Source: Clostridia bacterium (GTDB taxonomy: Bacteria; Bacillota; DAOUPZ01). Taken from it: DNA of 64,000 nt. The translations under genes and the position numbers were made by a program. The stretch is from NCBI GenBank assembly GCA_030625885.1, contig DAOUPZ010000019.1, positions 1-64,000 on the forward strand. The letters run 5' to 3'. Of this stretch, positions 1-10,125 are shown piece by piece. The first letter of the stretch is position 1. The number at the start of each line of letters is the position of its first letter. The notes below the pieces were generated by a model. The model was not told the origin of the DNA, searched no databases, and was given only the letters and a program-made list of their open reading frames with translations.

Positions 1-166
1 GTGGATAAGCCTCTTTGATGGCTTATTCATCATATTCCTTTCGTGTTTATAATTTGTTGGTAAGTTAGTATTATTATTAACATTTTCCCCAGAATTAACC
101 ACAGTTTTTCTTTTCCACATTTCTTGTACAGCTTATCCCCGCTTTTTTAACAATTTTCTACAATAA
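1..166. other. Downstream flank of dnaA (dnaA-dnaN side)
   Basis: This is non-coding DNA after the stop of dnaA. It holds a DnaA-box-like GTGGATAA at the very edge, a CTTATCCCC at about 129-137 and several runs of T. In Bacillota dnaN normally follows dnaA here, so it is probably just outside the window. The region may be the second half of a bipartite origin, but only weak boxes are visible. Confidence 0.45.
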
Positions 167-1522
167 TTAATTTTTTATTTCTTCTAAAATTTCTTCTATA
201 TTGGATGTTAATTTTGGATCTTTTTTCATGTCTTGCGATATCTTATCACATGCATGAATAACCGTGGTGTGATCACGACCACCAAATTCATCTCCGATTT
301 TTGGTAATGAAGCATCTGTTAATTCTCTGCATATGTACATGGCTATTTGTCTAGGATAGGTAATACTGCGCGTTCTTCTTTTTGATTTTAAATCAGGTAC
401 TTTTATATTAAAGTATTTTGCTACAACTTGTTGGATATTTTCTATAGATATTTGCTTTGGTTTATTAGAAGGTATAATATCTTTTAAAGCTTTATTGGCA
501 AGTTCTAATGTAATTTCATGATTTATTAAAGATGAATAGGCTACTACACGTATTAATGCACCTTCTAATTCACGAATATTGGAGACAATTTTATTTGCTA
601 TATAACTCATGACTTCGTTTGGTACACTTAGATTTTCCATATTGGCTTTTTTTCTAAGTATGGCAATTCTTGTCTCTAAATCAGGTGCCTGAATATCTGC
701 TATTAATCCCCATTCAAAACGTGAACGTAGTCGGTCTTCTAGAGTAGGAATTTCTTTAGGAGGACGATCACTAGAGATGATGATTTGTTTTGCTGCATCA
801 TGCAGCGCATTAAAAGTGTGGAAGAATTCTTCCTGAGTTCTTTCTTTTCCCGCTAAAAATTGAATATCGTCAACCATTAATACATCTATGTTACGATAAC
901 GATTGCGGAATTCTACTGTCTTATCATCACGAATTGAATTAATAAGTTCATTTGTAAATTTTTCTGATGATACGTATACGACTTGAGTTGAGGGATTTTG
1001 ATCAATGATGAAGTGTCCAATAGCATGCATAAGATGTGTTTTTCCTAGACCAACACCCCCGTATATGAATAACGGGTTGTATGCTTGAGCGGGTGCTTCT
1101 GCTACAGCTAGCGATGCAGCGTGAGCAAACCGGTTACCATTACCAATAACAAAGGTATCAAAGGTATACTTTTGATTAAGCATAGAGGGTATTGTTCTTT
1201 CTTGGGATTGATTTAATGTTTTTTCAGAAAAGTCTTTGGGTTTAAAGGTATTACTTTTTTCTTTCCTCGTATTAGGAATTGAAAATCCAATTTCTTTATC
1301 TTCGTTTGTTACTGTTTTTAAAGTTTCTTTAATTAAACTGGCATATTGAGTTTGGAGCCAGTCCTTTGCAAATTCATTGGGAACTTGAATAATGATGGCC
1401 TTTTCATTTATTGCAATGGCTTTTGTTGATTTTAACCAAGTTTCAAAGCTTGGTTTACTAATTTTTTGTTTAATTATTTCTAAAACTTGTTCCCAAAGTT
1501 GTTGCAATTCATATTCTTCCAT
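167..1522 (-). CDS. dnaA: Chromosomal replication initiator protein DnaA
   Basis: DnaA binds DnaA boxes in oriC, forms an ATP-dependent filament and melts the origin. All four domains are visible: an N-terminal helicase-loading domain (about 1-80), a short polar linker, an AAA+ core with Walker A GGVGLGKT near residues 155-162 and Walker B with DD near 218-219, and a C-terminal DNA-binding domain with the GGRDHTTV signature near 413. The length (451 aa) is normal for the family. It reads away from the box-rich region at 1523-2149, as in other Bacillota. A good ribosome site lies just upstream of the ATG. Autoregulation through the adjacent boxes is expected from the family but not shown by the sequence. 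Confidence 0.99.
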   Translation of the reverse strand: MEEYELQQLWEQVLEIIKQKISKPSFETWLKSTKAIAINEKAIIIQVPNEFAKDWLQTQYASLIKETLKTVTNEDKEIGFSIPNTRKEKSNTFKPKDFSEKTLNQSQERTIPSMLNQKYTFDTFVIGNGNRFAHAASLAVAEAPAQAYNPLFIYGGVGLGKTHLMHAIGHFIIDQNPSTQVVYVSSEKFTNELINSIRDDKTVEFRNRYRNIDVLMVDDIQFLAGKERTQEEFFHTFNALHDAAKQIIISSDRPPKEIPTLEDRLRSRFEWGLIADIQAPDLETRIAILRKKANMENLSVPNEVMSYIANKIVSNIRELEGALIRVVAYSSLINHEITLELANKALKDIIPSNKPKQISIENIQQVVAKYFNIKVPDLKSKRRTRSITYPRQIAMYICRELTDASLPKIGDEFGGRDHTTVIHACDKISQDMKKDPKLTSNIEEILEEIKN

Positions 1523-2149
1523 TAAGTTATCCTCCTACTTAAAAATATTTCTTATATTAACAGGTTATTCTAATACTATCAACAGATTATCCACAATATT
1601 TATTTTTTATTGGATATTTTTGTTATTAGTAACATGATAAGACCCCTTAATTTCATGGATGCTTTTGTATTGTTGGAAATATTAAATATTTATATTCTTT
1701 TATATATTTTAGTTCTATAGCTTGTTATATACATATTATATCTTATCCACATACTTTTACACAATTGTGGATAAATTAATTCACATACTTTATGCACAAA
1801 CTTATACACAGAGTGTGTATAAGTTTGTGCATAATCGAAGATATTAACTAAGTTAATGATAAATGTATTAATTTAGTTTAATAATATCAAATAATATTTT
1901 GCTATTCAATATAAAATGTTATTAGTATGTTAGTTAAACAGTTTTATCTTGACATTAATGATTTAAATAAGATATAATTTTTTAGGATATCCTTAATGTG
2001 ATATCCCTGTTTAGGAAAATTGCTAACAGAACATCAGATTATTAAGTGTTTGATGGTATGAATATGTAATAGAGAATCATTTTACCAAAAATATATTTCT
2101 AATATATATATTTTTTGATTCTCTTTTGTTGTTGAAAGGAGGGAAAAAA
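1523..2149. other. Replication origin oriC (dnaA-rpmH intergenic)
   Basis: This AT-rich 627-bp gap between dnaA and rpmH holds a cluster of DnaA boxes. TTATCCACA occurs at 1587-1595 and 1743-1751, and its complement TGTGGATAA at 1766-1774. Four variants (TTATGCACA, TTATACACA and their complements) lie at 1790-1834. Long AT tracts at about 1840-2000 and 2085-2115 could be the unwinding element. The position between dnaA and rpmH is the standard oriC location in Bacillota. The promoters of dnaA and of the rpmH operon must also lie here. Confidence 0.9.
1790..1834. repeat. Perfect 21-bp inverted repeat of DnaA boxes
   Basis: Two 21-nt arms, exact reverse complements, are separated by only GAG. 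Each arm contains two DnaA boxes: TTATGCACA (1790-1798) and TTATACACA (1802-1810) on the left, and TGTGTATAA (1814-1822) and TGTGCATAA (1826-1834) on the right. The symmetry suggests paired loading of DnaA in both orientations. Confidence 0.85.
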
Positions 2150-2284
2150 ATGCAACCAACATTCCAACCTAATACTAGAAAGAGAAAAAAAGTTCATGGG
2201 TTTAGAAAACGAATGAGTACAAGTAATGGGAGAAAAGTACTTGCTCGCAGAAGAAGAAAAGGAAGAAAAACATTGTCTGCTTAA
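2150..2284 (+). CDS. rpmH: Ribosomal protein bL34
   Basis: This 44-residue, very basic protein of the large ribosomal subunit starts [14 protein letters not shown] and ends in the Arg/Lys-rich tail KGRKTLSA, the unmistakable bL34 pattern. The ATG at 2150 follows a strong AAAGGAGGG ribosome site. It is the first gene of the rpmH-rnpA-yidD-yidC-jag string that reads away from oriC, the conserved order in Bacillota. A hairpin overlapping its stop codon probably attenuates transcription into rnpA, so that bL34 is made in excess over the RNase P protein. Confidence 0.98.
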   Translation: MQPTFQPNTRKRKKVHGFRKRMSTSNGRKVLARRRRKGRKTLSA

Positions 2285-2307
2285 GACCACTCCATTGTGG
2301 TCTTTTT
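2283..2307 (+). terminator. Attenuator hairpin between rpmH and rnpA
   Basis: AAGACCAC pairs with GTGGTCTT across a 6-nt loop, followed by a T-run. It begins inside the rpmH stop codon and precedes rnpA with no separate promoter visible, so partial termination is likely. Confidence 0.7.
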
Positions 2308-2354
2308 CCTCATTTTTTTGGAATTTTGGACTTAAGATTTGGGGGTTTCCCAAC

Positions 2355-2711
2355 ATGGTTAAAGAAGGAAGAATCGTTAAAAATCGTGAATACAAAAAAG
2401 TATATGCAAAAGGTAGATATTATTCGAGTAGGAATGCTGTTTTATATGTTTTAAAGAATGAGAATAATAAAAAGCGTGTTGGTTATTCAGTGAGTAAAAA
2501 AGTAGGAAATGCCGTTGTTAGAAATAAAATTAAAAGAAGATTAAGGGAAATTTATCGGTTAAATCAACATAGAATTAAACATGAAGTAGATATGATTTTA
2601 GTTGCACGTCGAGGTATTGGAGACCTTAATTTTCAGCAGATGGAAAAGAGTATTTTATCGTTATATAAAAGGGCAAATTTATTAACGAATGTTGAGGAGG
2701 CGTGTAATTAA
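2355..2711 (+). CDS. rnpA: Ribonuclease P protein component
   Basis: RnpA is the protein subunit of RNase P, which binds the catalytic RNA and matures tRNA 5' ends. The 118-residue protein is basic and carries the RNR signature region (residues about 45-70: [20 protein letters not shown]). The reading frame is open upstream to 2226, but the ATG at 2355 gives the normal family length and N-terminus ([16 protein letters not shown]). No strong ribosome site precedes it, consistent with low expression compared with rpmH. yidD starts 2 nt after its stop. Confidence 0.96.
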   Translation: MVKEGRIVKNREYKKVYAKGRYYSSRNAVLYVLKNENNKKRVGYSVSKKVGNAVVRNKIKRRLREIYRLNQHRIKHEVDMILVARRGIGDLNFQQMEKSILSLYKRANLLTNVEEACN

Positions 2712-2713
2712 TC

Positions 2714-2920
2714 GTGAAGTTTATTTTGGTTTTGCTTATTCGCATTTACCAACGTTTTATCTCTTCATGGACGCCAAAAACGTGTCGCTTTTACCCAACT
2801 TGTTCTGAATATGCTGTTTTAGCAATTGAAAAATATGGGCCAATGAAAGGGGTTTTTTTGGCTTTAAAGCGAATATTGAAATGTCATCCGTTTCATCCGG
2901 GTGGATATGATCCGCTATAA
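2714..2920 (+). CDS. yidD: Membrane protein insertion efficiency factor YidD
   Basis: This 68-residue protein is of the YidD (DUF37/haemolytic) family, which helps YidC insert membrane proteins. The hallmarks [20 protein letters not shown] and the C-terminal [11 protein letters not shown] are present. It starts with GTG 2 nt after rnpA and sits just before yidC, so the group is probably translationally coupled. It has an N-terminal amphipathic segment and acts at the inner face of the membrane. Confidence 0.96.
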   Translation: MKFILVLLIRIYQRFISSWTPKTCRFYPTCSEYAVLAIEKYGPMKGVFLALKRILKCHPFHPGGYDPL

Positions 2921-2942
2921 AAGATTTTGAGGAGGAGAATCA

Positions 2943-3581
2943 TTGTTAAAACCATTAAGTGATCTTATGGTATTTGTTTTAAATTATTTTTATGATTTAA
3001 CGAGTAGTTATGGTATTTCAATTATTTTACTTACTTTAGGGATAAAGATTGTTCTTTTTCCTTTAATGCATACACAAACGAAATCTATGGGAGCAATGCA
3101 AGCCATACAGCCTAAGATAAAAGAACTTCAAGAAAAATATAAAAGTGATCCTAAAAAAATGAATCAAGAAATGGCAAAGCTATATAAGGAAAACAAAGTT
3201 AATCCAGCTGCAGGTTGCTTGCCATTGCTTATTCAGTTACCTTTCTTATTTGCATTGTTTAAAGTTTTACAAACATATAGTTATGATGTTGATAGTGCAG
3301 GTTTCTTATGGCTACAAAATCTTGGTAATCCTGATCCTTATTATATCTTGCCAGTATTAGTTGGTGTAACGACTTATTTACAGCAAAAGCTCACTCCTGG
3401 TGCTAATCAAGGCGGACAATCTCAAAAAACAATGTTAATGATGATGCCATTGTTAATAGGGTTTATGAGTATGCGTTTTCCAGCAGGATTATCTTTATAT
3501 TGGACTGTTTCTAACCTATTTACCATTGTACAAACCTATTTGATGGTCAAAAAGAGTCCTACTGCTGCGAAGGAGGAATAA
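2943..3581 (+). CDS. yidC: Membrane protein insertase YidC/Oxa1 family
   Basis: YidC inserts and folds membrane proteins with or without SecYEG. This 212-residue form is of the short Gram-positive type. The core has about five membrane segments, with the conserved PLMHTQTKSM and the NPAAGCLPLLIQLPF hairpin region. No lipoprotein cysteine is seen at the very N-terminus, and it lacks the large periplasmic domain of Gram-negative YidC. The start is TTG at 2943 after GAGGAGGAG. It is followed 2 nt later by jag, as in most Bacillota. Confidence 0.96.
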   Translation: MLKPLSDLMVFVLNYFYDLTSSYGISIILLTLGIKIVLFPLMHTQTKSMGAMQAIQPKIKELQEKYKSDPKKMNQEMAKLYKENKVNPAAGCLPLLIQLPFLFALFKVLQTYSYDVDSAGFLWLQNLGNPDPYYILPVLVGVTTYLQQKLTPGANQGGQSQKTMLMMMPLLIGFMSMRFPAGLSLYWTVSNLFTIVQTYLMVKKSPTAAKEE

Positions 3582-3583
3582 AA

Positions 3584-4204
3584 TTGAAATCTGTTGTTGC
3601 TACTGGACGAACTATTGAGGAAGCTGTGGAAAAGGCTTTATCTAATCTTAGTGTTAGTAGAGATCAAGTTGATGTTGAGGTATTAGAAAAACCAACAAGA
3701 GGATTTTTTGGTTTTATTGGATCAAAAACTGCTAAAATTGAAGTTATAGTGCATAAATCTAAGTGTGATCATATTGTAGAATTGTTACAAGATATTTTTA
3801 ACAAGATGTATATTTCTGTTACTGTTAATATTGATGAAGACCCAGATGCTATTCATGTTAATTTAGAAGGTGAAAATTTAGGGATTTTGATAGGAAGACG
3901 TGGTCAAACTTTAGACGCATTACAATATATTGTTAATTTGGCTGTTAATAAAGTTGATGGAGAGCGAAAACGTGTGATTCTTAATATTGAGGGTTATCGC
4001 GAACGAAGAGAAGAAACTTTACAGCAATTAGCTTTTAAGTTAGCTGAAAAAGCTAAACGTAAACATGGTGATATTGTATTAGAGCCTATGAATTCTCACG
4101 AGCGACGTATTATTCATACAGCCCTTCAGGGGAATCCAAATGTTAATACGTATAGTGAAGGAGAAGATCCTTATCGCAAGGTTATTATTTCTTATAAAAA
4201 GTAA
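3584..4204 (+). CDS. khpB: RNA-binding protein KhpB (Jag/SpoIIIJ-associated)
   Basis: This 206-residue RNA-binding protein has three parts: a Jag N-terminal domain (about 1-50, with the KPTRGFFGFIGSKTAKIEV core), a KH domain around residues 75-140 containing GILIGRRGQTLDALQ, and a C-terminal R3H domain with the MNSHERRIIH motif. In other Bacillota it works with KhpA and affects cell elongation and division. The start is TTG at 3584 after AAGGAGG. It is the last gene of the rpmH operon and is followed by a clear terminator. Confidence 0.96.
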   Translation: MKSVVATGRTIEEAVEKALSNLSVSRDQVDVEVLEKPTRGFFGFIGSKTAKIEVIVHKSKCDHIVELLQDIFNKMYISVTVNIDEDPDAIHVNLEGENLGILIGRRGQTLDALQYIVNLAVNKVDGERKRVILNIEGYRERREETLQQLAFKLAEKAKRKHGDIVLEPMNSHERRIIHTALQGNPNVNTYSEGEDPYRKVIISYKK

Positions 4205-4211
4205 ATTTTTT

Positions 4212-4243
4212 AAAACCCGGTAAGTAAATTACTGGGTTTTTTT
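4212..4243 (+). terminator. Rho-independent terminator after khpB
   Basis: An AAACCCGGTAA arm pairs with TTACTGGGTTT, with one G-T pair, followed by seven Ts. It ends the rpmH-khpB operon. Confidence 0.85.
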
Positions 4244-4428
4244 ATAGCAATTTCTTACTCATTATGTTAAGGTATCTTTGTTGTTATTTTACTTATAGAA
4301 AATAAAAATAAATGAATATTTTATTCTCTATTACAAATAAATAAAACGATGTCTATTTTTGATATTTAAAATATTGTCTTTTTATTTATAATAATTAACA
4401 GTTAATAATCTAAGTTGAGGTGTTTATG

Positions 4429-5820
4429 ATGAAAAATGATTTATCTGATAGTATTGTTGCTATTTCTACGCCACTTGGTGAAGGTGGCATTGGAATTGTG
4501 CGATTGTCGGGTGATGGTATTTTTGATGTTATAAAGAAAATATTTCGTTCTTCTAAATATAAGGATGTTAATCAATTATTATCTCATAGAATCTACTATG
4601 GGGTTATTATTGACCCTGATAATAATAAGACAATTGATGAAGTTTTATTGATGGTTATGAGAAGGCCGAATACTTATACTCATGAAGATGTTATAGAGAT
4701 TAATTGCCATGGTGGTATTGTTTCTGTTAAGAAAATTTTACACTTGTGTTTATTAAATGGTGCTCGAATGGCTGAACCAGGTGAGTTTACGAAAAGGGCC
4801 TTTTTAAATGGTCGTATTGATTTAGCTCAAGCTGAAGCAGTCATTGACATTATTCGTGCTAAAACTGAGACAAGCTTGGATGTTGCGATGGATCAATTAT
4901 CTGGTAATCTGTCGGAAACGGTTAGAAAGATTAATTATGAGATTATTAATCTTTTAGCACATGTTGAAGCGTGCATTGATTTTCCTGAACATGATATTGA
5001 CGACATTACCTTTAAGTATATATCAGAAAAGTGTGATGAGGTTACTTCTCAATTAAATAATTTAATTGAAACTGCTGATACTGGAAAAGTGTTGCGAGAA
5101 GGATTACGTACTGTTATTGTTGGAAAGCCTAATGTAGGAAAGTCTAGTCTTCTAAATGCGCTTTTACGAGAGAAAAGAGCTATTGTAACTGAAATTCCAG
5201 GAACCACTCGTGATGTCATTGAAGAAGTAATGAATGTCCGTGGTGTGCCTTTGAAAATTGTAGATACTGCGGGTATCCGTGAAACACATGACTTAGTCGA
5301 GAAGATGGGTGTTGAACGCACAAAATCTTTTTTACAAAGTGCTGACTTAATTTTATTTGTTGTTGATGCCTCAAGAAAAATTGAATTAGAAGATATTAAA
5401 ATTTTAGAGATGATACATGGCAAAAAAGTAATTTTTTTGTTAAATAAAACGGATTTACCGCTTCAAATTGATAAGAATGATATTGAAAAGTTTATTGGAC
5501 AAAAACCTTTTGTTGAATTATCTGTTAAGGAAAATAAAGGTTTAGACCGCTTAGAAGATAAGATTCTAAATTTATTTTTTGAGGGTAATATAACTTTTGG
5601 GGATCAAACAATCGTGACTAATGTGCGCCATAAAGTTGCTTTAGAAAAAGCAAAGCAAGCCATTCTAGATGTACAACAAGCAATTCATAATAAGGTATCT
5701 ATTGATTTATTATCTATCGATTTAAAAAATACATGGGAATATTTAGGCGAAATTACGGGAGAGTGTATTGACGAGGATATTATTGATAGAATATTCACGC
5801 AATTTTGCATTGGAAAATAG
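4429..5820 (+). CDS. mnmE: tRNA modification GTPase MnmE
   Basis: MnmE and MnmG together install the (carboxymethyl)aminomethyl group on U34 of certain tRNAs, using a formyl-folate one-carbon unit. The N-terminal folate-binding domain (IVAISTPLGEGGIGIVRLSG) is followed by helices, the inserted G domain (G1 GKPNVGKSS near residues 232-240, G3 DTAG, G4 NKTD) and the C-terminal catalytic cysteine in FCIGK. The length is normal. The frame runs back to a GTG at 4420, but that GTG overlaps the GAGGTG ribosome site, so the ATG at 4429 (or 4426) is the likely start. Two MnmG-family genes follow. Confidence 0.97.
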   Translation: MKNDLSDSIVAISTPLGEGGIGIVRLSGDGIFDVIKKIFRSSKYKDVNQLLSHRIYYGVIIDPDNNKTIDEVLLMVMRRPNTYTHEDVIEINCHGGIVSVKKILHLCLLNGARMAEPGEFTKRAFLNGRIDLAQAEAVIDIIRAKTETSLDVAMDQLSGNLSETVRKINYEIINLLAHVEACIDFPEHDIDDITFKYISEKCDEVTSQLNNLIETADTGKVLREGLRTVIVGKPNVGKSSLLNALLREKRAIVTEIPGTTRDVIEEVMNVRGVPLKIVDTAGIRETHDLVEKMGVERTKSFLQSADLILFVVDASRKIELEDIKILEMIHGKKVIFLLNKTDLPLQIDKNDIEKFIGQKPFVELSVKENKGLDRLEDKILNLFFEGNITFGDQTIVTNVRHKVALEKAKQAILDVQQAIHNKVSIDLLSIDLKNTWEYLGEITGECIDEDIIDRIFTQFCIGK

Positions 5821-5960
5821 TCTTATAGTGACAGACTAATAAGAATTTATTTATTTCTTCCTCATTTATGCAAGGTATTAAATTTCTTTTTGTAGAAATT
5901 TTAAACTAGAATAGATGATATTTTATTTTTAACTGAATTTTTGAAAAGGATGTGAATATA

Positions 5961-7379
5961 TTGGCTTTCGAAGTAATGGATTATGATGTAATTATTATTG
6001 GCGCAGGTCATGCTGGTTGTGAAGCAGCATTAGCTGCTTCAAAAATGGGATGTAAGACGTTAATTTTTACACTTAATGTTGATACGATTGCTTTAATGCC
6101 GTTTAATCCTTCTATTGGAGGTCCTGGAAAAAGTCATTTGGTTAGAGAAATTGATGCATTAGGTGGAGAAATGGCAAAAGTAGCAGATCAAACTCGAATG
6201 CAAATAAGATACTTTGATCATTCAAGTTGTCCTTCTCAAAAGTCAATTTTGTGTCAGGTTGATCGAATATCATATCAGATGGAAATGCGGTTGCGGTTAG
6301 AAAGACAAGAAAATTTAGATATTAAACAGGCAGTAATAGAAGAAATATTAGTTGAAGATGGCAAAGTTACAGGAATTCGGACAAAAAATGATGCCATTTA
6401 TCATTCTCATGTTGTTGTTTTAGCTACAGGCACTTTTATGGCAGCAAAAATTAGTGTCGGTGAGGTTTCTTTAGATGCTGGTCGTCAGGGTGAAATGACT
6501 ACTTTCTCCCTTTCTAATAGTTTATCAAGTTTAGGATTACAATTTAATCGTTTTCAGGTTGTAACTTCACCTCGTATTCATAGACGTTCAGTTGACTTTA
6601 AAAAAATGACTGCAATTGAAGGGGAATATGATAATCTAGATTTTTCATCTTATTCTGATTCTAATCATATTCCTCAGGTTCCTGTATATTTAGCACACAT
6701 GCCCCAGAATACAGTAGATATTATGAACAGGCATGTTAAAGCGTCTTTATTCTATAGGTCTTTTATCAAAAATATTAAATCATACGCTGACGATGTACAT
6801 TTTTATAGTGATATATTTAGAAAAGATATTGTTGATTGTAGTATTTTAATTGAACCAGATGGTTTGAAGACAGATGAATGTTATATTCGAGGTCTACATA
6901 ATGCTTTACCACCAAAAATCCAGTTAGAGTTATTACAAAGCATTCCTGGTTTTGAGAAAGTAGAAATGACACGGGCTGGCTATGGTATTGAATTTGATAT
7001 TTTAGACCCTACTCAGTTAAATCATACACTTGAAACAAAGCTAATTAAAGGATTATTTACTGCCGGACAGATAAATGGGACATCTGGTTATGAAGAAGCG
7101 GCTGCGCAGGGTTTGATTGCTGGAATTAATAGTGCTAGTTTTGTAAAGTGTTTAGAACCGCTTAAGTTGGATTCATATGATTCTTATATTGGCGTTATGA
7201 TTGATGATTTAATTACGAAAGGTATTCCTAACTATTATGTGACAGAGAGTAATAGCGCTAGTCATGAGTCAAAACTCAAGATTAATAATACCATTTCATT
7301 TTTAGGGGATAAAGGATATCGTTATGGATTACGTGTGTATAATGATTCTATGGAGGGGGGCAATAAGTATAATGGTTAG
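5961..7379 (+). CDS. MnmG-like FAD protein, truncated and altered paralog
   Basis: This protein of about 472 residues is clearly homologous to the full-length MnmG next to it. It keeps the FAD site [19 protein letters not shown] and the long block ending [19 protein letters not shown]. It differs at conserved MnmG positions. The PCNPS cysteine is Phe (MPFNPSIGG), the KGPAVxxxRAQ motif is replaced, the second cysteine region RYCPSIEDK is missing, and the MTSRAEYRL motif and the whole C-terminal helical domain are absent. The start is probably TTG at 5961 after AAAGGATGTG; ATG 5976 is possible. It overlaps mnmG by 8 nt, so the two are probably co-translated. It looks intact rather than decayed. 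Its role is unknown: a non-catalytic partner of MnmG/MnmE or a new FAD enzyme are both possible. TrmFO is unlikely. Confidence 0.85.
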   Translation: MAFEVMDYDVIIIGAGHAGCEAALAASKMGCKTLIFTLNVDTIALMPFNPSIGGPGKSHLVREIDALGGEMAKVADQTRMQIRYFDHSSCPSQKSILCQVDRISYQMEMRLRLERQENLDIKQAVIEEILVEDGKVTGIRTKNDAIYHSHVVVLATGTFMAAKISVGEVSLDAGRQGEMTTFSLSNSLSSLGLQFNRFQVVTSPRIHRRSVDFKKMTAIEGEYDNLDFSSYSDSNHIPQVPVYLAHMPQNTVDIMNRHVKASLFYRSFIKNIKSYADDVHFYSDIFRKDIVDCSILIEPDGLKTDECYIRGLHNALPPKIQLELLQSIPGFEKVEMTRAGYGIEFDILDPTQLNHTLETKLIKGLFTAGQINGTSGYEEAAAQGLIAGINSASFVKCLEPLKLDSYDSYIGVMIDDLITKGIPNYYVTESNSASHESKLKINNTISFLGDKGYRYGLRVYNDSMEGGNKYNG

Positions 7380-9261
7380 TGACCATCATTATGATATTAT
7401 TGTTGTAGGCGCAGGTCATGCTGGGTGTGAAGCAGCATTAGCTGCTGCAAGAATGGGATGCCAAACTTTATTCTTAACAATTGATTTAGATAATGTTGCT
7501 TTAATGCCTTGCAATCCTTCTTTAGGGGGGCCTGCTAAAGGGAATATTGTTCGCGAAATTGATGCTTTGGGCGGACAAATGGGTATTAGTATTGATAATA
7601 CGTTTATTCAAATGAGATTACTAAATACTCGTAAAGGACCAGCAGTTCAAGCTTTGAGAGCACAGGCAGATAAAAAATATTACCAAATATATATGAAACA
7701 AGTTTTAGAAAATCAGGATAATTTAGTACTGAAAGAAGCGATGGTTGATGAAATTTTAATTGAAGATAATTCTGTCACTGGGATTGTGACCCAAACGGGT
7801 GTAAGATACTTTTGTGATGCATTGATTGTAACGACGGGAACTTATTTAAAGGGACGAATTATTGTTGGGGAAACAAATTATGAAGGTGGGCCTAATGGAC
7901 AATTTCCTTCTATCAATCTATCCAGTAGTTTAGCCAAGATTGGTTTAGAATTAGGTCGATTTAAGACGGGGACCCCTGCTCGTGTTGATGGTCGAACACT
8001 TGATTATTCTAAAATGGAAATTCAACCGGGTCATGAACGGACGCCTTATTTTTCTTTCACAGATTCACATAGAGAAATTAAGCAGCAGCCTTGTTGGTTA
8101 ACTTATACGAACGAGCTTACACATGAAGTTATCAGAAATAATCTTCATCGTTCACCGTTATATGCTGGTATCATTGAAGGAGTCGGTCCGCGTTATTGTC
8201 CTTCTATTGAAGATAAGGTTGTACGTTTTTCTGATCGAACAAGCCATCAAGTTTTTGTAGAGCCGGAGGGGACACACACACATGAAATGTATATTCAAGG
8301 GATGTCTAGTAGTTTACCAGAAGATGTACAAATAGAGATGTATAAAACGCTCCCTGGTTTTGAAAATATGAAAATGGTTCGTCCTGCATATGCAATTGAG
8401 TATGATTATGTGATTCCTACTCAGTTGAAGCTCACTTTGGAAACTAAAATAATTTCAGGTCTTTTTACAGCTGGACAAATCAATGGTAGTTCAGGTTATG
8501 AGGAAGCTGCGGGACAAGGCCTTATGGCGGGTATTAATGCGGCATGTCTTATTCAAAATAAGCCTTCTCTTATTTTAGATCGGTCTGATGCTTACATTGG
8601 TGTACTAATAGACGATTTAGTTACTAAAGGAACACCTGAACCTTATCGTATGATGACTTCTCGTGCTGAATATCGTTTGATTTTACGTCAGGATAATGCA
8701 GATTTACGTTTAACTGAAATGGGTCGTAAAATAGGTCTGATTTCTGAGGAACGTTTTCAAAAATTTATGGTGAAGAAGAATTTAATAGATGATGAATTTA
8801 ATCGTTTATCTCAGTTTAGAATAACACCTAATGCTGATGTTAATCGAAAACTAGTTGATTTAGGAACAAGTGAGATACGTAATCTTTCTTCATTAGCTGA
8901 ATTACTAAAGCGTCCTGAGTTGTCATATCAGGATGTCCTTTCAATGATTGGTGAAGATTCAACTTTGCCAGATGATGTCATTGAACAAGTACAAATTCAG
9001 ATTAAATATCAAGGGTATATTGTTAAACAACTCAATCAGGTTGAACGCTTTAAAAAATTAGAGAATCATCTTATTCATGATAACCTTAATTATGACGAAA
9101 TTGTTGGACTTTCAACAGAGGGTCGTCAGAAACTTTCGCGTATTCGACCTCATTCTATTGGTCAGGCTTCTCGTATTTCGGGCGTGTCTTCTTCTGATGT
9201 TTCTGTTTTAATGATATGGCTTGAGAAAAAAAGAAAAATGCGTAAAGGCAGGGAAGCTTGA
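7372..9261 (+). CDS. mnmG: tRNA uridine 5-carboxymethylaminomethyl modification enzyme MnmG
   Basis: MnmG is the FAD/NADH partner of MnmE in wobble-uridine modification. This copy has every expected feature: [10 protein letters not shown], the PCNPS cysteine, [11 protein letters not shown], the RYCPSIEDK cysteine, MTSRAEYRL, and the C-terminal helical domain ending in [19 protein letters not shown]. The length is 629 aa from the ATG at 7372, which follows GGAGGGGGG. An earlier in-frame ATG (7324) lies inside the upstream gene and would add 16 non-family residues. Its stop overlaps the rsmG start. Confidence 0.98.
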   Translation: MVSDHHYDIIVVGAGHAGCEAALAAARMGCQTLFLTIDLDNVALMPCNPSLGGPAKGNIVREIDALGGQMGISIDNTFIQMRLLNTRKGPAVQALRAQADKKYYQIYMKQVLENQDNLVLKEAMVDEILIEDNSVTGIVTQTGVRYFCDALIVTTGTYLKGRIIVGETNYEGGPNGQFPSINLSSSLAKIGLELGRFKTGTPARVDGRTLDYSKMEIQPGHERTPYFSFTDSHREIKQQPCWLTYTNELTHEVIRNNLHRSPLYAGIIEGVGPRYCPSIEDKVVRFSDRTSHQVFVEPEGTHTHEMYIQGMSSSLPEDVQIEMYKTLPGFENMKMVRPAYAIEYDYVIPTQLKLTLETKIISGLFTAGQINGSSGYEEAAGQGLMAGINAACLIQNKPSLILDRSDAYIGVLIDDLVTKGTPEPYRMMTSRAEYRLILRQDNADLRLTEMGRKIGLISEERFQKFMVKKNLIDDEFNRLSQFRITPNADVNRKLVDLGTSEIRNLSSLAELLKRPELSYQDVLSMIGEDSTLPDDVIEQVQIQIKYQGYIVKQLNQVERFKKLENHLIHDNLNYDEIVGLSTEGRQKLSRIRPHSIGQASRISGVSSSDVSVLMIWLEKKRKMRKGREA

Positions 9262-9983
9262 TGAAGCAGGATGAAAGAGAGTTGTTTATCAATGAGCTTA
9301 AGAATATTAATATTTCATTATCTGAAAAGCAAGTTAAGCAATTTGATGCGTATATAGATATTCTTTTGGAATGGAATCAGCACATCAATTTAACGGCTAT
9401 CACAAAAGTTGATGAAATTTTGATGAAGCATTTTTATGATTCTTTAGTTTTTTCACAGTTTATTACTTTAGATAATGATATTTCTTTAATGGATGTAGGG
9501 ACGGGTGCTGGTTTTCCGGGCGTTCCATTAAAAATAGTATTTCCTGATGTACGTTTAACTTTATTAGATTCATTACGCAAACGAACAGATTTTCTTCAGT
9601 TTCTCTGTGAAAAGCTATCATTAGAATTTGTTAACATTCTCAATGGTCGAGCAGAAAAGTTTGGAAGAGAAGCTCTATACCGAGATCAATATGATTATGT
9701 CGTATCTAGGGCGGTTGCACCGTTACGAATTTTATCAGAGTTTTGCTTACCTTTTGTTAAGAATGGTGGATTATTTATTTCTTTTAAGGGACCCGATATT
9801 GATATTGAACTACAGGACGCACATCATGCTATTGATGCTTTAGGTGGAAAGGTTGAAGCTGTTAAATCTATAACTTTACCATACCAAAATGATAAGCGTA
9901 CGATTATTATGATTCGAAAAATCAATAATACCCCTGAGAGATTTCCTCGACGTGAAGGTATTCCTGCTAAACGCCCACTTTAG
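9261..9983 (+). CDS. rsmG: 16S rRNA (guanine527-N7)-methyltransferase RsmG
   Basis: RsmG methylates N7 of G527 in 16S rRNA using S-adenosylmethionine; its loss gives low-level streptomycin resistance. The SAM-binding motif DVGTGAGFPGVPLKI and the VSRAVAPL segment are typical. The C-terminal PERFPRREGIPAKRPL is the usual ending in Bacillota. The ATG overlaps the mnmG TGA by one base, so translation is coupled. A terminator follows before noc. Confidence 0.97.
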   Translation: MKQDERELFINELKNINISLSEKQVKQFDAYIDILLEWNQHINLTAITKVDEILMKHFYDSLVFSQFITLDNDISLMDVGTGAGFPGVPLKIVFPDVRLTLLDSLRKRTDFLQFLCEKLSLEFVNILNGRAEKFGREALYRDQYDYVVSRAVAPLRILSEFCLPFVKNGGLFISFKGPDIDIELQDAHHAIDALGGKVEAVKSITLPYQNDKRTIIMIRKINNTPERFPRREGIPAKRPL

Positions 9984-10006
9984 AAACAATTAATGATTAA
10001 TTATTT

Positions 10007-10045
10007 AAAAACCCTCTTTTCTTTTTGAAGAGAGGGTTTTTTTTT
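10007..10045 (+). terminator. Terminator after rsmG
   Basis: AAAACCCTCTT pairs with an AAGAGAGGGTTTT arm, followed by a run of Ts. It ends the mnmE-mnmG-rsmG operon. Confidence 0.9.
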
Positions 10046-10125
10046 ATGTTATCGAATATTTATATATATTGTAATGTTTTTCTTTTCAATTAATATTAAT
10101 TTTTTTCAGAAGGATGTGTGATTTT

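Noticed and set aside
2226-2354. Upstream extension of rnpA to 2226
   Set aside because: The extension overlaps rpmH in another frame and gives a sequence unlike any RnpA; the ATG at 2355 gives the family length.
5049-5423. Minus-strand frame inside mnmE
   Set aside because: It is a shadow of the conserved MnmE G domain with no independent signals. The same holds for other internal antisense frames, e.g. 47804-48322 and 34446-34826.
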